From: Chloroflexota bacterium
GTDB lineage: Bacteria; Chloroflexota; Limnocylindria; Limnocylindrales; CSP1-4
Assembly (NCBI GenBank): GCA_919901745.1
Contig: CAKKPP010000024.1
Span: 1 to 64,000 of the forward strand
Reading direction: 5' to 3'
Length of the DNA stretch: 64,000 nt
Positions 44,021 through 51,749 of this stretch are shown here, in pieces. The position numbers and the translations under genes are program-made. The notes under the pieces were generated by a model. The model was not told where the DNA came from. It saw only the letters and a list, made by a program, of their open reading frames with translations, and made no database searches. Numbering within the stretch: position 1 is the stretch's first letter; each line of letters opens with the position of its first letter.

Positions 44021-45181
44021 CTAGTCGACGAGGACCAGGTTCGCTTCCTCCTGCCACCGGACGACGACGGCGTCGCCCGGTCCCACGTGCTGCGCCGCCC
44101 CCGCGGCATTCTGGCGGCGAACGATGAGTTCGCCGACGACGTCCGTTGCGATGCGATATTCGGTCTGCTCGCCGAGATAGGTCCCCTGTTCGATCCGCCC
44201 CGGGACGGATACCCAGCCTGACCCCTCGGGTTCGGGCGTGCCGGCCGCATCCACGCGAAGGCGTTCTGGGCGAACCGCCACGGTGACCTCCGTCCCCGCC
44301 GCGGGGCGCGCCGCGCGGTCCGTGACGACGCCGGCGATGCGCAGGCCTCCCGCCGATTCGATCTCGGCGCGATGCGTCGCGGCGTCGAAGGCCGTCACCT
44401 TGCCCTTGATCGGGTTGGACACCCCGATGAAGTTCGCGACGAAGGTGTCGACGGGCCGCTCGTACAGCTCGGTCGGGCTGCCCTCCTGGAGGATCCGGCC
44501 TTCGTTCATGACGATGATCACGTCGCTCATCGTCAGCGCTTCCTCCTGATCGTGGGTCACGTAGACGAACGTGATCCCGACCTCCTGCTGGAGCGCCTTG
44601 AGCTCGAGTTGCATCTCCTTGCGCAGCTTGAGGTCCAGCGCTCCGAGCGGTTCGTCGAGGAGGAGCACGGTGGGTTGGTTCACCAGCGCCCGGGCCAGCG
44701 CCACGCGCTGTTGCTGGCCACCGGACAGCTCCCAGGTTCGGCGGTGTTCGTACCCGGTCAACCGGACCAGCTCGAGGGCGCGGCCTGCCCGCTCGAGTTC
44801 CTCGGTCCGCCCAACGTTTCGCTGGCGCAGGCCGTAGCCGACGTTCTGGATGACGTCCATGTGCGGGAACAGGGCGTAATGCTGAAACACGGTGTTGACG
44901 TTGCGGCGATAGGGCGGGATGCCGGCCACCGGCTGCCCCGCCAGCATGATCTCGCCCGACGTCGGCTGCTCGAACCCCGCGATCATTCGCAGCGTCGTCG
45001 TCTTGCCGCAGCCGGACGGGCCAAGGAAGCTGTAGAACGCGCCGTTCGCGATCCGGAGGTTCATCCGGTCGACCGCGACGACTGACCCGAAGCGCTTCGT
45101 GACGTCGACAATCTCGACGTCGTGGGCGGCTCGCCCTCCGAGGGGGGCCTCGGGACTCGGGCTGGGGGCGGCGATCGTCAC
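44021..45181 (-). CDS. potA: Polyamine ABC transporter ATP-binding protein PotA
   Basis: 386-residue ATPase with a C-terminal TOBE domain. Seen: Walker A FLGPSGCGKTTTLRMIAG, signature LSGGQQQRVALARAL, Walker B VLLLDEPLGALD, and the switch VTHDQEEALTMSD. The start is ambiguous. ATG 45274 coincides with a -10-like TAGGAT (45273-45278), so transcription would begin after it. GTG 45181 has GAGAGGT upstream and is preferred. First gene of the pot operon. Confidence 0.93.
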   Translation of the reverse strand: MTIAAPSPSPEAPLGGRAAHDVEIVDVTKRFGSVVAVDRMNLRIANGAFYSFLGPSGCGKTTTLRMIAGFEQPTSGEIMLAGQPVAGIPPYRRNVNTVFQHYALFPHMDVIQNVGYGLRQRNVGRTEELERAGRALELVRLTGYEHRRTWELSGGQQQRVALARALVNQPTVLLLDEPLGALDLKLRKEMQLELKALQQEVGITFVYVTHDQEEALTMSDVIIVMNEGRILQEGSPTELYERPVDTFVANFIGVSNPIKGKVTAFDAATHRAEIESAGGLRIAGVVTDRAARPAAGTEVTVAVRPERLRVDAAGTPEPEGSGWVSVPGRIEQGTYLGEQTEYRIATDVVGELIVRRQNAAGAAQHVGPGDAVVVRWQEEANLVLVD

Positions 45182-45272
45182 AGGGGCGGGACCTCTCGGC
45201 GTCGTCGGCACGTGACGGGGACGGCCGCACAGCCGCTTGAGATCGGGCTGGGGGCACCGACCAATCGCGGGC

Positions 45273-45278
45273 ATCCTA
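45273..45278 (-). promoter_or_regulatory. Possible -10 box (TAGGAT) of the pot operon
   Basis: Minus-strand TAGGAT about 90 nt before the preferred potA GTG at 45181. It argues against an ATG at 45274 as start codon. Confidence 0.35.
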
Positions 45279-45312
45279 CGGGCGCGGGACTCGCGGAGTC
45301 AATGCGGAGTTC

Positions 45313-45327
45313 GTGCGAATCTCGCAC
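45313..45327. promoter_or_regulatory. Inverted repeat GTGCGA-N3-TCGCAC
   Basis: Perfect 6-bp arms around ATC, in the 242-bp divergent region between potA and manC, about 35 bp upstream of the pot -10 box. Candidate operator; the cognate regulator is not in the window. Confidence 0.4.
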
Positions 45328-45409
45328 CGATTGCTCGAATTCTCCTGCGAACTGCGTCTCTTGCGCCGTCCGCAACACGTCTGCATGGCCGAGGCCCCGG
45401 GATGAACCC

Positions 45410-45415
45410 TAGAAT
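45410..45415 (+). promoter_or_regulatory. -10 box (TAGAAT) of manC, leaderless
   Basis: TAGAAT ends 8 nt before ATG 45424 (5 nt before the alternative GTG 45421). The 8-nt spacing favours the ATG. Confidence 0.5.
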
Positions 45416-45423
45416 GGTCGGTG

Positions 45424-46506
45424 ATGTACGCCGTCATCATGGCCGGCGGGGGCGGTACGCGCCTCTGGCCGCTCAGCCGCCCCGAGCGACCGAAGCCGTT
45501 CCTGCCGTTGCTCGGCGAGCGCTCGCTGTTCGAAATGACGGTCGATCGCCTGCTCGGCGGTCCCGAACTCGGTCTCGCTCCGACCGACGTGACCGTGGTC
45601 GCCGACGGCCGTCACGCCGAACTCGCGCGATCGCAGCGATCGGATCTCCACGTCCTCGTCGAGCCCATGGGGCGGAACACGGCAGCGGCGATCGCCCTTG
45701 CGACCTTGGCGATCGACCGCGACGACAACGAGGTCATGCTCGTCTTGCCGGCCGACGCCTGGATTGCACCCGGCGACGAAGGGTTGTTCAGATCCGTCCT
45801 CGCGCGTGCGGCACGGGACCTGACCGACCGACCGTTTGGAATCGAGGACCCGCTCGTGACGCTCGGTGTGCAGGCGTCGCGTCCGGCCATCGAGTACGGC
45901 TACCTCGTCCCCGACCTCGCTCGTGGCGAGGATCTCGGTGGCCTGCGCGCGTACCCACTCAAGGCCTTCGAGGAGAAGCCACGCCCCGAGCGGGCCCGGG
46001 AACTCGTCGATCGGGCCGGCGTGGCCTGGAATGCCGGGATTTTCCTCTGGCGGCGCCGGGCGATTCGGGCGGCCCTCGAGCGGCACACGGGGTTTGTCCA
46101 GAGCCTCGGGCCGATGATCGGATCACCGGCCACGCTGGCACAGGCGTACGAATCCATCCAGCGCCCCATGTCCATCGATCACGCGGTCATGGAGGGTGCC
46201 GCCGCGGCCGGCCGTGTCGTGATGGGGTCGATGAACGTGCGCTGGTCGGACCTCGGCTCGTGGACGGCGCTGCTGGCTGCCCTCGAGATCGATGCCGAGG
46301 GACTCGTGGTCCGGTCGGGCGAAACGGTCGACGTGAGTGAGCAGGATCTGATCGTCCGTCGCAGCGTCGGGCGGGTGAGCGCGGTCGCGCCGCTTGGCCG
46401 CGGTAGCATGACGGCGACACAGACAATCGCTGTGCTCCGCGGGGCACGACCCCGCGCGGCGATCGTCGATGCGTTGCTCGCCCGCTGTTCAGAGCCCGAG
46501 GGATGA
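45424..46506 (+). CDS. manC: Mannose-1-phosphate guanylyltransferase
   Basis: 360-residue cytosolic nucleotidyltransferase making GDP-mannose from mannose-1-phosphate and GTP. Seen: the pyrophosphorylase signature GGGGTRLWPLSRPERPKPFL, EPMGRNTAAAIALATLAI, the ADAWI metal site, IEYGYL, FEEKP and WNAGIFLW, then a left-handed beta-helix tail. ATG 45424 matches the leaderless spacing. Starts a three-gene nucleotide-sugar operon with the phosphohexomutase and cupin isomerase. Confidence 0.94.
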   Translation: MYAVIMAGGGGTRLWPLSRPERPKPFLPLLGERSLFEMTVDRLLGGPELGLAPTDVTVVADGRHAELARSQRSDLHVLVEPMGRNTAAAIALATLAIDRDDNEVMLVLPADAWIAPGDEGLFRSVLARAARDLTDRPFGIEDPLVTLGVQASRPAIEYGYLVPDLARGEDLGGLRAYPLKAFEEKPRPERARELVDRAGVAWNAGIFLWRRRAIRAALERHTGFVQSLGPMIGSPATLAQAYESIQRPMSIDHAVMEGAAAAGRVVMGSMNVRWSDLGSWTALLAALEIDAEGLVVRSGETVDVSEQDLIVRRSVGRVSAVAPLGRGSMTATQTIAVLRGARPRAAIVDALLARCSEPEG

Positions 46507-46507
46507 C

Positions 46508-48001
46508 GTGACCGAGACCGCTGCCGCCCCCGCCTCTGCCCCTGCGCCGACGACGATCATCTTCGGGACCGATGGCTGGCGGGCGCGGGTCGCCGAGGAC
46601 TATACGTTCGACAACGTCCGGCGCTGTGCCGACGGCGTCGCACAGTACGTCGTGGACCGGGGTGACCAGGCGAAGGGTGTCGTGATCGCCTACGACCGCC
46701 GGTTCGCCTCGGAGCACTTCGCCATGGCCGCCGCGGAAGTCCTCCTCGCCCGCGACATTCCCGTTGCGTTCTCGACGACGGCGGTCCCCACCCAGATGTC
46801 GTCGTACGAGGTCGTCGAGCGCGGCGCTGCCGCCGGCATCGTGATCACGGCCAGCCACAATCCATGGACCGACAACGGGTTCAAGGTGAAGGCGCCGACA
46901 GGCTCGGCCGCCGGGCCCGAGATCCTCGAAACCCTCGAGGCCCAGATCGCCCGCAACGGTGCCACGGCGATCGACCGCCGCCCGTTCGCCGAGGCCGAGG
47001 CCGCCGGTCTGGTCGAGCGCTTCGACCCGTTCGACGGGTACGAGCGGTTCGTGCGGCGGACGCTCGATCTCGACGCCCTCAAGGCAGCCGACGCCCACAT
47101 CCTCGTCGAGCCGATGTGGGGCTCGGGGTCAGGCTGGATCAGCCGGTTGCTGGCCGGAGGCAGGATCAAGGTCACCGAGATCCACCAGGAGCGCAACCCG
47201 TTCTTCGGGGGCGTCAACCCGGAACCGATCCGGCCACACGTCGACGAGGCCCTCGGGATGCTGGCCGGCGGCGGCTACGACCTGGGCCTGCTGCTCGACG
47301 GGGACGCGGATCGCGCCGGCGCGGCCGACGAGTCCGGCGTGTTCATCCACCAGCTCCAGGTCACGGGTCTCCTGATGTACTACCTCGCGGAGCATCGCGG
47401 CTGGCGTGACCCGGTGGTCAAGAGCGTCAACAACACCTCGATGGCCGAGCGTCTCGGCGAGCACTACGGCATCGACGTCCATGAGACCGCGGTGGGGTTC
47501 AAGTACATCGGCCCAAAGATGATCGAGACCGGCGCGATGATGGGCGGCGAGGAGTCGGGCGGCTTCGGGTTCGGGATGCACCTTCCCGAGCGCGACGGGA
47601 TCTACGCCGACCTGCTGCTCCTCGACCTGTTCCTGCGCGAGCGGGCCGCCGGCCGCTGGCCGGTGTCGAAGGCGATCGCCCACTTTCACGAGATCGCCGG
47701 CGCGTCCTGGTACCGCCGGATCGACGTCCACATCGATCGGGCCGCGTACGCGGAGACGAAGCGGCGGCTCCTCGTCGACCTGAAGGCCGAGGCGCCGACC
47801 GAGCTGGCCGCACAAGCCGTCTGCCGGACGATGGCTCTCGACACGAACGACGGGTTCAAGTTCTTCGTCGCCGACGGGTCCTGGCTCCTGGTACGGACCT
47901 CCGGCACCGAGCCGCTGGTGCGGGTGTACGTGGAGGCAACGTCCGAGGCGACCCGTGAGGCGATGCTCGTCGCCGGCGAGCGGCTGGTGCGCGGGTCTTG
48001 A
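46508..48001 (+). CDS. Phosphoglucomutase/phosphomannomutase (alpha-D-phosphohexomutase)
   Basis: 497-residue mutase interconverting hexose 6- and 1-phosphates. Seen: FGTDGWRARVAEDY, the phosphoserine loop ITASHNPWTDNGFK, metal loop DGDADRAGAAD, the sugar-binding GGEESGGFGFG and the phosphate-binding RTSGTEPLVRVYVEA. All four domains are present. GTG 46508 starts 1 bp after manC. In this operon it probably makes mannose-1-phosphate for ManC, but glucose-1-phosphate use cannot be excluded. Confidence 0.93.
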   Translation: MTETAAAPASAPAPTTIIFGTDGWRARVAEDYTFDNVRRCADGVAQYVVDRGDQAKGVVIAYDRRFASEHFAMAAAEVLLARDIPVAFSTTAVPTQMSSYEVVERGAAAGIVITASHNPWTDNGFKVKAPTGSAAGPEILETLEAQIARNGATAIDRRPFAEAEAAGLVERFDPFDGYERFVRRTLDLDALKAADAHILVEPMWGSGSGWISRLLAGGRIKVTEIHQERNPFFGGVNPEPIRPHVDEALGMLAGGGYDLGLLLDGDADRAGAADESGVFIHQLQVTGLLMYYLAEHRGWRDPVVKSVNNTSMAERLGEHYGIDVHETAVGFKYIGPKMIETGAMMGGEESGGFGFGMHLPERDGIYADLLLLDLFLRERAAGRWPVSKAIAHFHEIAGASWYRRIDVHIDRAAYAETKRRLLVDLKAEAPTELAAQAVCRTMALDTNDGFKFFVADGSWLLVRTSGTEPLVRVYVEATSEATREAMLVAGERLVRGS

Positions 48002-48375
48002 CCGGCGACGGGGCGAGCGCCCGACGCGTCGACAAGCCCTGGGGCCACGAGGTCATCTGGGCGCAGACCGATCGCTATGTCGGCAAGGTCATCGTGATCG
48101 AGGCCGGCCGGCGCCTGTCGTTCCAGTACCACGAGCGCAAGGACGAATCCGTCTACGTGATGTCGGGGCGGCTGCGCCTGCACCTCGAGGACGACGATGG
48201 CGTCGTCCAGGTGCTCGACCTGGGCCCGGGCGACCACCGTCACATTCCGACCGGTCGCCGTCACCGCTTCGAGGCCCTCGAGCGGTGCGAACTCATCGAG
48301 GTCTCGACCAGCGAGCTCGGCGATGTCGTCCGACTCGAGGACGACTACGGTCGCGAGGGAACCTCGGCGCCCTGA
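47998..48375 (+). CDS. Cupin-type mannose-6-phosphate isomerase
   Basis: 125-residue single-domain cupin similar to type II phosphomannose isomerase. Seen: RVDKPWGHEVIW at the N-terminus, the metal motif with FQYHERKDESVYVMSGRLRL, and LGPGDHRHIPTGRRHRFEA. It likely converts fructose-6-phosphate to mannose-6-phosphate, completing the GDP-mannose route with its neighbours. The start is a TTG at 47998 overlapping the mutase stop (TTGA); no ATG/GTG precedes the PWG motif in frame. Confidence 0.88.
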   Translation: MTGDGASARRVDKPWGHEVIWAQTDRYVGKVIVIEAGRRLSFQYHERKDESVYVMSGRLRLHLEDDDGVVQVLDLGPGDHRHIPTGRRHRFEALERCELIEVSTSELGDVVRLEDDYGREGTSAP

Positions 48376-48531
48376 ACCCGACGATCGACCGCCGCGTGAC
48401 CAACCAACTTCGGGTGACCGTCGACCCCATCGAGGTGTACTCTCTGTGGCAGACGACCGCCATCACCGGTCGAGTGCAGGGACCGGACGGCGGCCTCACA
48501 GGCGCCCAGTGGGCGACGGAGGTTACCCGCG

Positions 48532-48810
48532 ATGCACAGTTCCCTGATCGGCAAGGTCGAAAAGGCGAATCGCTACGCGCGAGAGATCGATCGGATCTCG
48601 ATCGATCGCCTTTCCCTCACGTTTCGTGGCGACAATGACACACACCACGTGACGCTCGACGCCGGTTCCTGGCACTGCACCTGCCACTACTTCGACTCCT
48701 GGTCGGTCTGCGTCCATCTCCTCACGCTCCAGAAGATCATGGGCATCATGCTCCCCGACGATGCTCAGGTCTCCATCTTCAGCGCGCCCGAGGTGGCCGC
48801 CGTCTCCTGA
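48532..48810 (+). CDS. Stand-alone SWIM zinc-finger protein
   Basis: 92 residues. A C49-x-C51-x8-C60-x-H62 motif (WHCTCHYFDSWSVCVHLL) is the SWIM zinc-finger signature, normally found within helicases, transposases or MEK kinases. Here it makes up most of a small protein, with an N-terminal basic helix (LIGKVEKANRYAREIDRI) and a beta hairpin before it. It may bind nucleic acid or act as an adaptor. ATG 48532 has GGAGG 8 nt upstream. A two-hairpin terminator follows. Confidence 0.75.
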   Translation: MHSSLIGKVEKANRYAREIDRISIDRLSLTFRGDNDTHHVTLDAGSWHCTCHYFDSWSVCVHLLTLQKIMGIMLPDDAQVSIFSAPEVAAVS

Positions 48811-48837
48811 GCGGACCCGCAGACGACGACAGCGTCA

Positions 48838-48896
48838 ACGGCCGGCGGAAACCCCGCCGGCCGTCGCGCGTCTGTCGCGGGCGGGCCGAGCCCGCC
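48838..48896. terminator. Two-hairpin bidirectional terminator
   Basis: Perfect 11-bp stem ACGGCCGGCGG / CCGCCGGCCGT with a 5-nt loop (48838-48864), then a 7-bp stem GGCGGGC / GCCCGCC with a CGA loop (48880-48896). Lies between the convergent SWIM and lipoprotein genes. Confidence 0.65.
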
Positions 48897-48908
48897 ACCG
48901 AGTTCGGG

Positions 48909-49433
48909 TCAGCGGACCCGCAGCAGCCAATAGAACGTGGCGTCGCCGCGCCCGTCGGCACGGAACAGGCGGATCGACACCACCCAGGTGCCGATGGGCA
49001 GGGCTTCCAGGGTGACGCGACCAAGCGCGGGAGCATCACCTTCGCGTCCGCCGGCCGGCATCGGCCCGATGCCGGCGGTGTCCGCGACCGCCGCGTAGCT
49101 CGCCTGCCACGACCCGATCGGTGCCCCGTCCTCGAAGGCGACCCCGAGGATCGATCCGCTGTCGGCCTCGACCGAACCGAGCGCGGGCGCCGGAATCCAT
49201 GGGCTGTCACTCCCCGCGCCATCGATCGTCCACGACCCGAGGCGCCCCGCGGCCGAAGCGGAACCTCCGAGGGTGAGATGGGCAGCCGGCAGCGCCACGT
49301 CGGCCGTCGCGGGGGCTTGCGACACGCTGGGCGGCGCACTCTCAGGGACCTGCGCGCCCGTGGCCGCGGAACACGCGCCGACGGACGCGACCAGGAGGGC
49401 GAGTGATCCGTACCAACCGACGCGGCCGGTCAT
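48909..49433 (-). CDS. Putative lipoprotein, last of a three-gene secreted-protein operon
   Basis: 174 residues. Signal LALLVASVGAC ends in lipobox VGAC, then a Pro/Ala linker and a ~125-residue extracellular domain with LGSWTIDGAGSDSPWIPAPAL and LPIGTWVVSIRLFRADGRGDATFYWLLRV, a beta-rich pattern. Family not recognised. ATG 49433 overlaps the previous gene's stop (ATGA). Probably accompanies the metzincin-like and propeller-like proteins upstream at the cell surface. Confidence 0.75.
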   Translation of the reverse strand: MTGRVGWYGSLALLVASVGACSAATGAQVPESAPPSVSQAPATADVALPAAHLTLGGSASAAGRLGSWTIDGAGSDSPWIPAPALGSVEADSGSILGVAFEDGAPIGSWQASYAAVADTAGIGPMPAGGREGDAPALGRVTLEALPIGTWVVSIRLFRADGRGDATFYWLLRVR

Positions 49434-50497
49434 GGCTCCGTCCCGGTGCGGGCCGCCGCGTTCGACGTTCGAGTCGGGCACGGGGAGCTTGAGCACCAGG
49501 ACACGGCCACGCGAACCACGGCCGACGAGGAGCCGACGAGCCCTTCGGCCCCGGGCCTGAACGTCGCCCGCCAGTCGTACGTTGCCGTGGGCGAAACCGT
49601 CACGGCGTACGACCCGGCCGTCGTGGCCGGCATCGTGGCGATCGCCGTCCAGACCGTCGATCCGATGGGTCGGCGCTGGAGCGTGACCGTCCGCCCGGCG
49701 ATCGGGTCCCCAGATAGCGCGCGGTTGGCGCTCGAGGTCGTCGTTCTGAGGGTCGCCGTGAACCGGATGCTCTCGCCCGCTCGGATACTCGTCGGGCTGG
49801 CCGAGAGCGTGGTTGCCGTCGGGATCGCAAGGCACGTCGAGAAGAGACTCGACGCGGTCAGGCGATCGTATTCCAGCTGGAGCCGCGCGACATCGCACCG
49901 GCCGTAGACATGGGCATTCCAGCCGGCGTTGGGTCGCGCTCGACTGACCGTCTGGACGACCGCGTCGAGGTAGTCGCGCTGGTCGGAGTGGCTCACATGG
50001 TGACCGAGGATCTGGACGTGGCCGAACTCGTCGAGCGCGACGTTCTCGACATCGAAGCAGCCGTTGACGAACCCGCCGGGACCCTGACACCAGGCCAGGC
50101 GGCCCCAGTCGAACGCCCAACCGTTTGCACGGAACCACATGGCGAAGGACGTCGGCGCGCCCGACCGTGAGAAGCAGGCGATCCCGAGCGATGAGCAGCC
50201 GGTCGGCTCGCCGTAGGCGATCAGGCTGCCGGCTCCGGCGATCCGGCTGAGGGTGGCGGCGCGACTCGCCCTGCTGGCATTGGATCCGGCCGCCGCCGCC
50301 TCGATGGCCGGGGTCATCCACGAGGGCGGAACCTGGCCCGATCGATAGGTCCACGCAATGTCCTGATTCGGCGCCCAGAGGGTCCCGCCCAGCCTGGGGT
50401 CGGGCCCGTGGGCGGAGATCGTGGCGGGGAACATGACGGCGATGGAGAAGACGATGGCCGCGCACACGCGACGCAGGCCCCGGTTCGAGACGGTCAT
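49430..50497 (-). CDS. Secreted metzincin-like protein with altered zinc motif plus Ig-like domain
   Basis: 355 residues. A signal peptide (VCAAIVFSIAVMFPATISAHG) precedes a ~200-residue domain containing DEFGHVQILGHH (156-167). Metzincin proteases have HExxHxxGxxH; here the first His is Asp while H160 and H166 remain. Several cysteines (C101, C108, C137, C147) suggest disulfides. A C-terminal Ig-like beta domain (about 255-340, TATTLSASPTSIRAGESIRF) follows. Either an inactive peptidase fold or an Asp-ligand variant. ATG 50497 with GGAGG upstream; longer in-frame starts lie inside the preceding gene. Confidence 0.7.
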   Translation of the reverse strand: MTVSNRGLRRVCAAIVFSIAVMFPATISAHGPDPRLGGTLWAPNQDIAWTYRSGQVPPSWMTPAIEAAAAGSNASRASRAATLSRIAGAGSLIAYGEPTGCSSLGIACFSRSGAPTSFAMWFRANGWAFDWGRLAWCQGPGGFVNGCFDVENVALDEFGHVQILGHHVSHSDQRDYLDAVVQTVSRARPNAGWNAHVYGRCDVARLQLEYDRLTASSLFSTCLAIPTATTLSASPTSIRAGESIRFTATLRTTTSSANRALSGDPIAGRTVTLQRRPIGSTVWTAIATMPATTAGSYAVTVSPTATYDWRATFRPGAEGLVGSSSAVVRVAVSWCSSSPCPTRTSNAAARTGTEP

Positions 50498-51345
50498 GGA
50501 AGGACCTCCGTCGAGGGCGGGGTGAACTCGACGACACGGACCGCGCACGGGTCGCCTGAGCATGGATCGCGGAACGTCGCCCGGGTCCGCTCGAGCGCCA
50601 GCAGCAGTCCCTGGTCGGGGGCTTCGAGGCGAATCTCGCGACCCGTGGCGAGATGCACGACGCGCGTTCGACACGAGCGCTCACCGCACGACTGGATCGC
50701 GAGTTGATCGTCGGTTCCGCCCAGCACGAGTCGCGTGCTGAAGACCCGTCCCACGCGAAGGACTGCCGGATCGTCGTCTGGCAGCGGACCCAGGAACGGG
50801 GCCGGCCCCGACGACGCGGACGTGAGTCGCCACACGCCCAGATCGCGCCTGGTCGAACGGTCGACGGCATGGAACCACGTGGTGCCGTCGCGTCCCCCGA
50901 GAACGCCGCTGCGAGCAACCATCGGGACCTCGGCGAGGACCGTCGCGCAGCGGTCCGAGGCCGACACGACGGCGATGACCGAACGTGCTCCATCGTCGGC
51001 CGTGACGACGACCCGCCCGCCGACGTCCGCAGACACGGAGCTCTCGGCGGGGAGAGCGATGGTCGAAAGCGCCGCCTCCTGGGTGCCCCCGTCGAGCGTC
51101 CAGCCCACCAGCGAGCCGGCGCCATCGAGCACGGGCGCAAACCGCCACCAGGTTTCCGCGCCGGCTGCCCGGCCCGGGCCCCCCGGACACGCGACGATGT
51201 CGGCGAGCCGCACGCCGGAGTTGGTTCCGGCTGCAGGATCATCAATGGGCGCCGCGCGGGCGGGGGACCGCGCCCCGGCTCCGAGTGCCACGAGCGCGAC
51301 GAGCGCCCCAAATCCGAGGACCGTGGTCCACGATCGCGTTGGCAT
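50494..51345 (-). CDS. Secreted protein, beta-propeller-like, unknown function
   Basis: 283 residues. Signal peptide (MPTRSWTTVLGFGALVALVA to ARAAP) then a repetitive beta-rich domain: RFAPVLDGAGSLVGWTLDGG, STIALPAESSVSADVGGRVV and FHAVDRSTRRDLGVWRLTSA, reminiscent of a propeller or similar repeat fold. A C-terminal CGERSCRTRVV and DPCSGDPCAVRVVEF hold paired cysteines. Family not recognised. ATG 51345 is preceded by GGAGG; the longer in-frame ORF reaches into the cobalamin riboswitch and is rejected. First gene of the trio. Confidence 0.65.
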   Translation of the reverse strand: MPTRSWTTVLGFGALVALVALGAGARSPARAAPIDDPAAGTNSGVRLADIVACPGGPGRAAGAETWWRFAPVLDGAGSLVGWTLDGGTQEAALSTIALPAESSVSADVGGRVVVTADDGARSVIAVVSASDRCATVLAEVPMVARSGVLGGRDGTTWFHAVDRSTRRDLGVWRLTSASSGPAPFLGPLPDDDPAVLRVGRVFSTRLVLGGTDDQLAIQSCGERSCRTRVVHLATGREIRLEAPDQGLLLALERTRATFRDPCSGDPCAVRVVEFTPPSTEVLP

Positions 51346-51494
51346 GACCGATACCTCCGCGGCGGGCTGGGGTTTGCCGGCGGTGGAGGCGAGGTCGACA
51401 GGATCGCAGGGGGCGCTCATCCGGCGCACACCTGGGCCTGTGCCGGCGGACGCGGCCCTCTGGCGGCCCTCTGGCGGCCCTCGCGACGCGGGTG

Positions 51495-51640
51495 TACGCT
51501 TCGACCGACAACACGACACTCCCCGCCTGGTCGCGAAGCCGGTGAGATTCCGGCACAGTCCCGCTACGGTGAACGTCGCCCACGCGACGCAAGTCCGGTC
51601 GCCGACCCTGCGGAGGTGCACCACCTTCGAGAGAAAGGGT
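51495..51640 (+). ncRNA. Cobalamin riboswitch
   Basis: Recognised by the aptamer core AAGCCGGTGAGATTCCGGC followed by ACAGTCCCGCTACGGTGA (51536-51572) and the B12-box-like GCAAGTCCGGTCGCCGACCC (51589-51608), the conserved elements of this class. Downstream sits a hairpin with CCCCTC / GAGGGG arms and an inner TTCCA-CGT-TGGAA stem (51669-51695). A second CCCCTC at 51715 offers an alternative partner. It lies 110 nt before the TTG of the binding-protein gene and on the same strand, so it should turn off B12 uptake when cobalamin is abundant. Confidence 0.85.
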
Positions 51641-51668
51641 TGGTCCCGATGCGTCTGACCGGCTGAGG

Positions 51669-51720
51669 CCCCTCCTTCCACGTTGGAATCGAGGGGTCGT
51701 CCTGTGTCATCGGGCCCCTC
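51669..51720 (+). promoter_or_regulatory. Riboswitch expression platform (alternative stems)
   Basis: CCCCTC (51670-51675) can pair with GAGGGG (51691-51696), enclosing TTCCA-CGT-TGGAA. The same GAGGGG can instead pair with CCCCTC at 51715-51720. Competition between the two stems could expose or hide the downstream GAGGT (51738-51742). Confidence 0.45.
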
Positions 51721-51749
51721 GTCAGTCCCCGCTTTCTGAGGTAGTCCCG

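Noticed and set aside
48909-51311. Single 800-codon minus-strand gene spanning the secreted-protein trio
   Set aside because: Only its last 174 codons look like a protein (with lipobox). The upstream part is out of frame with two other genes that have signal peptides, ribosome-binding sites and ATGA overlaps.
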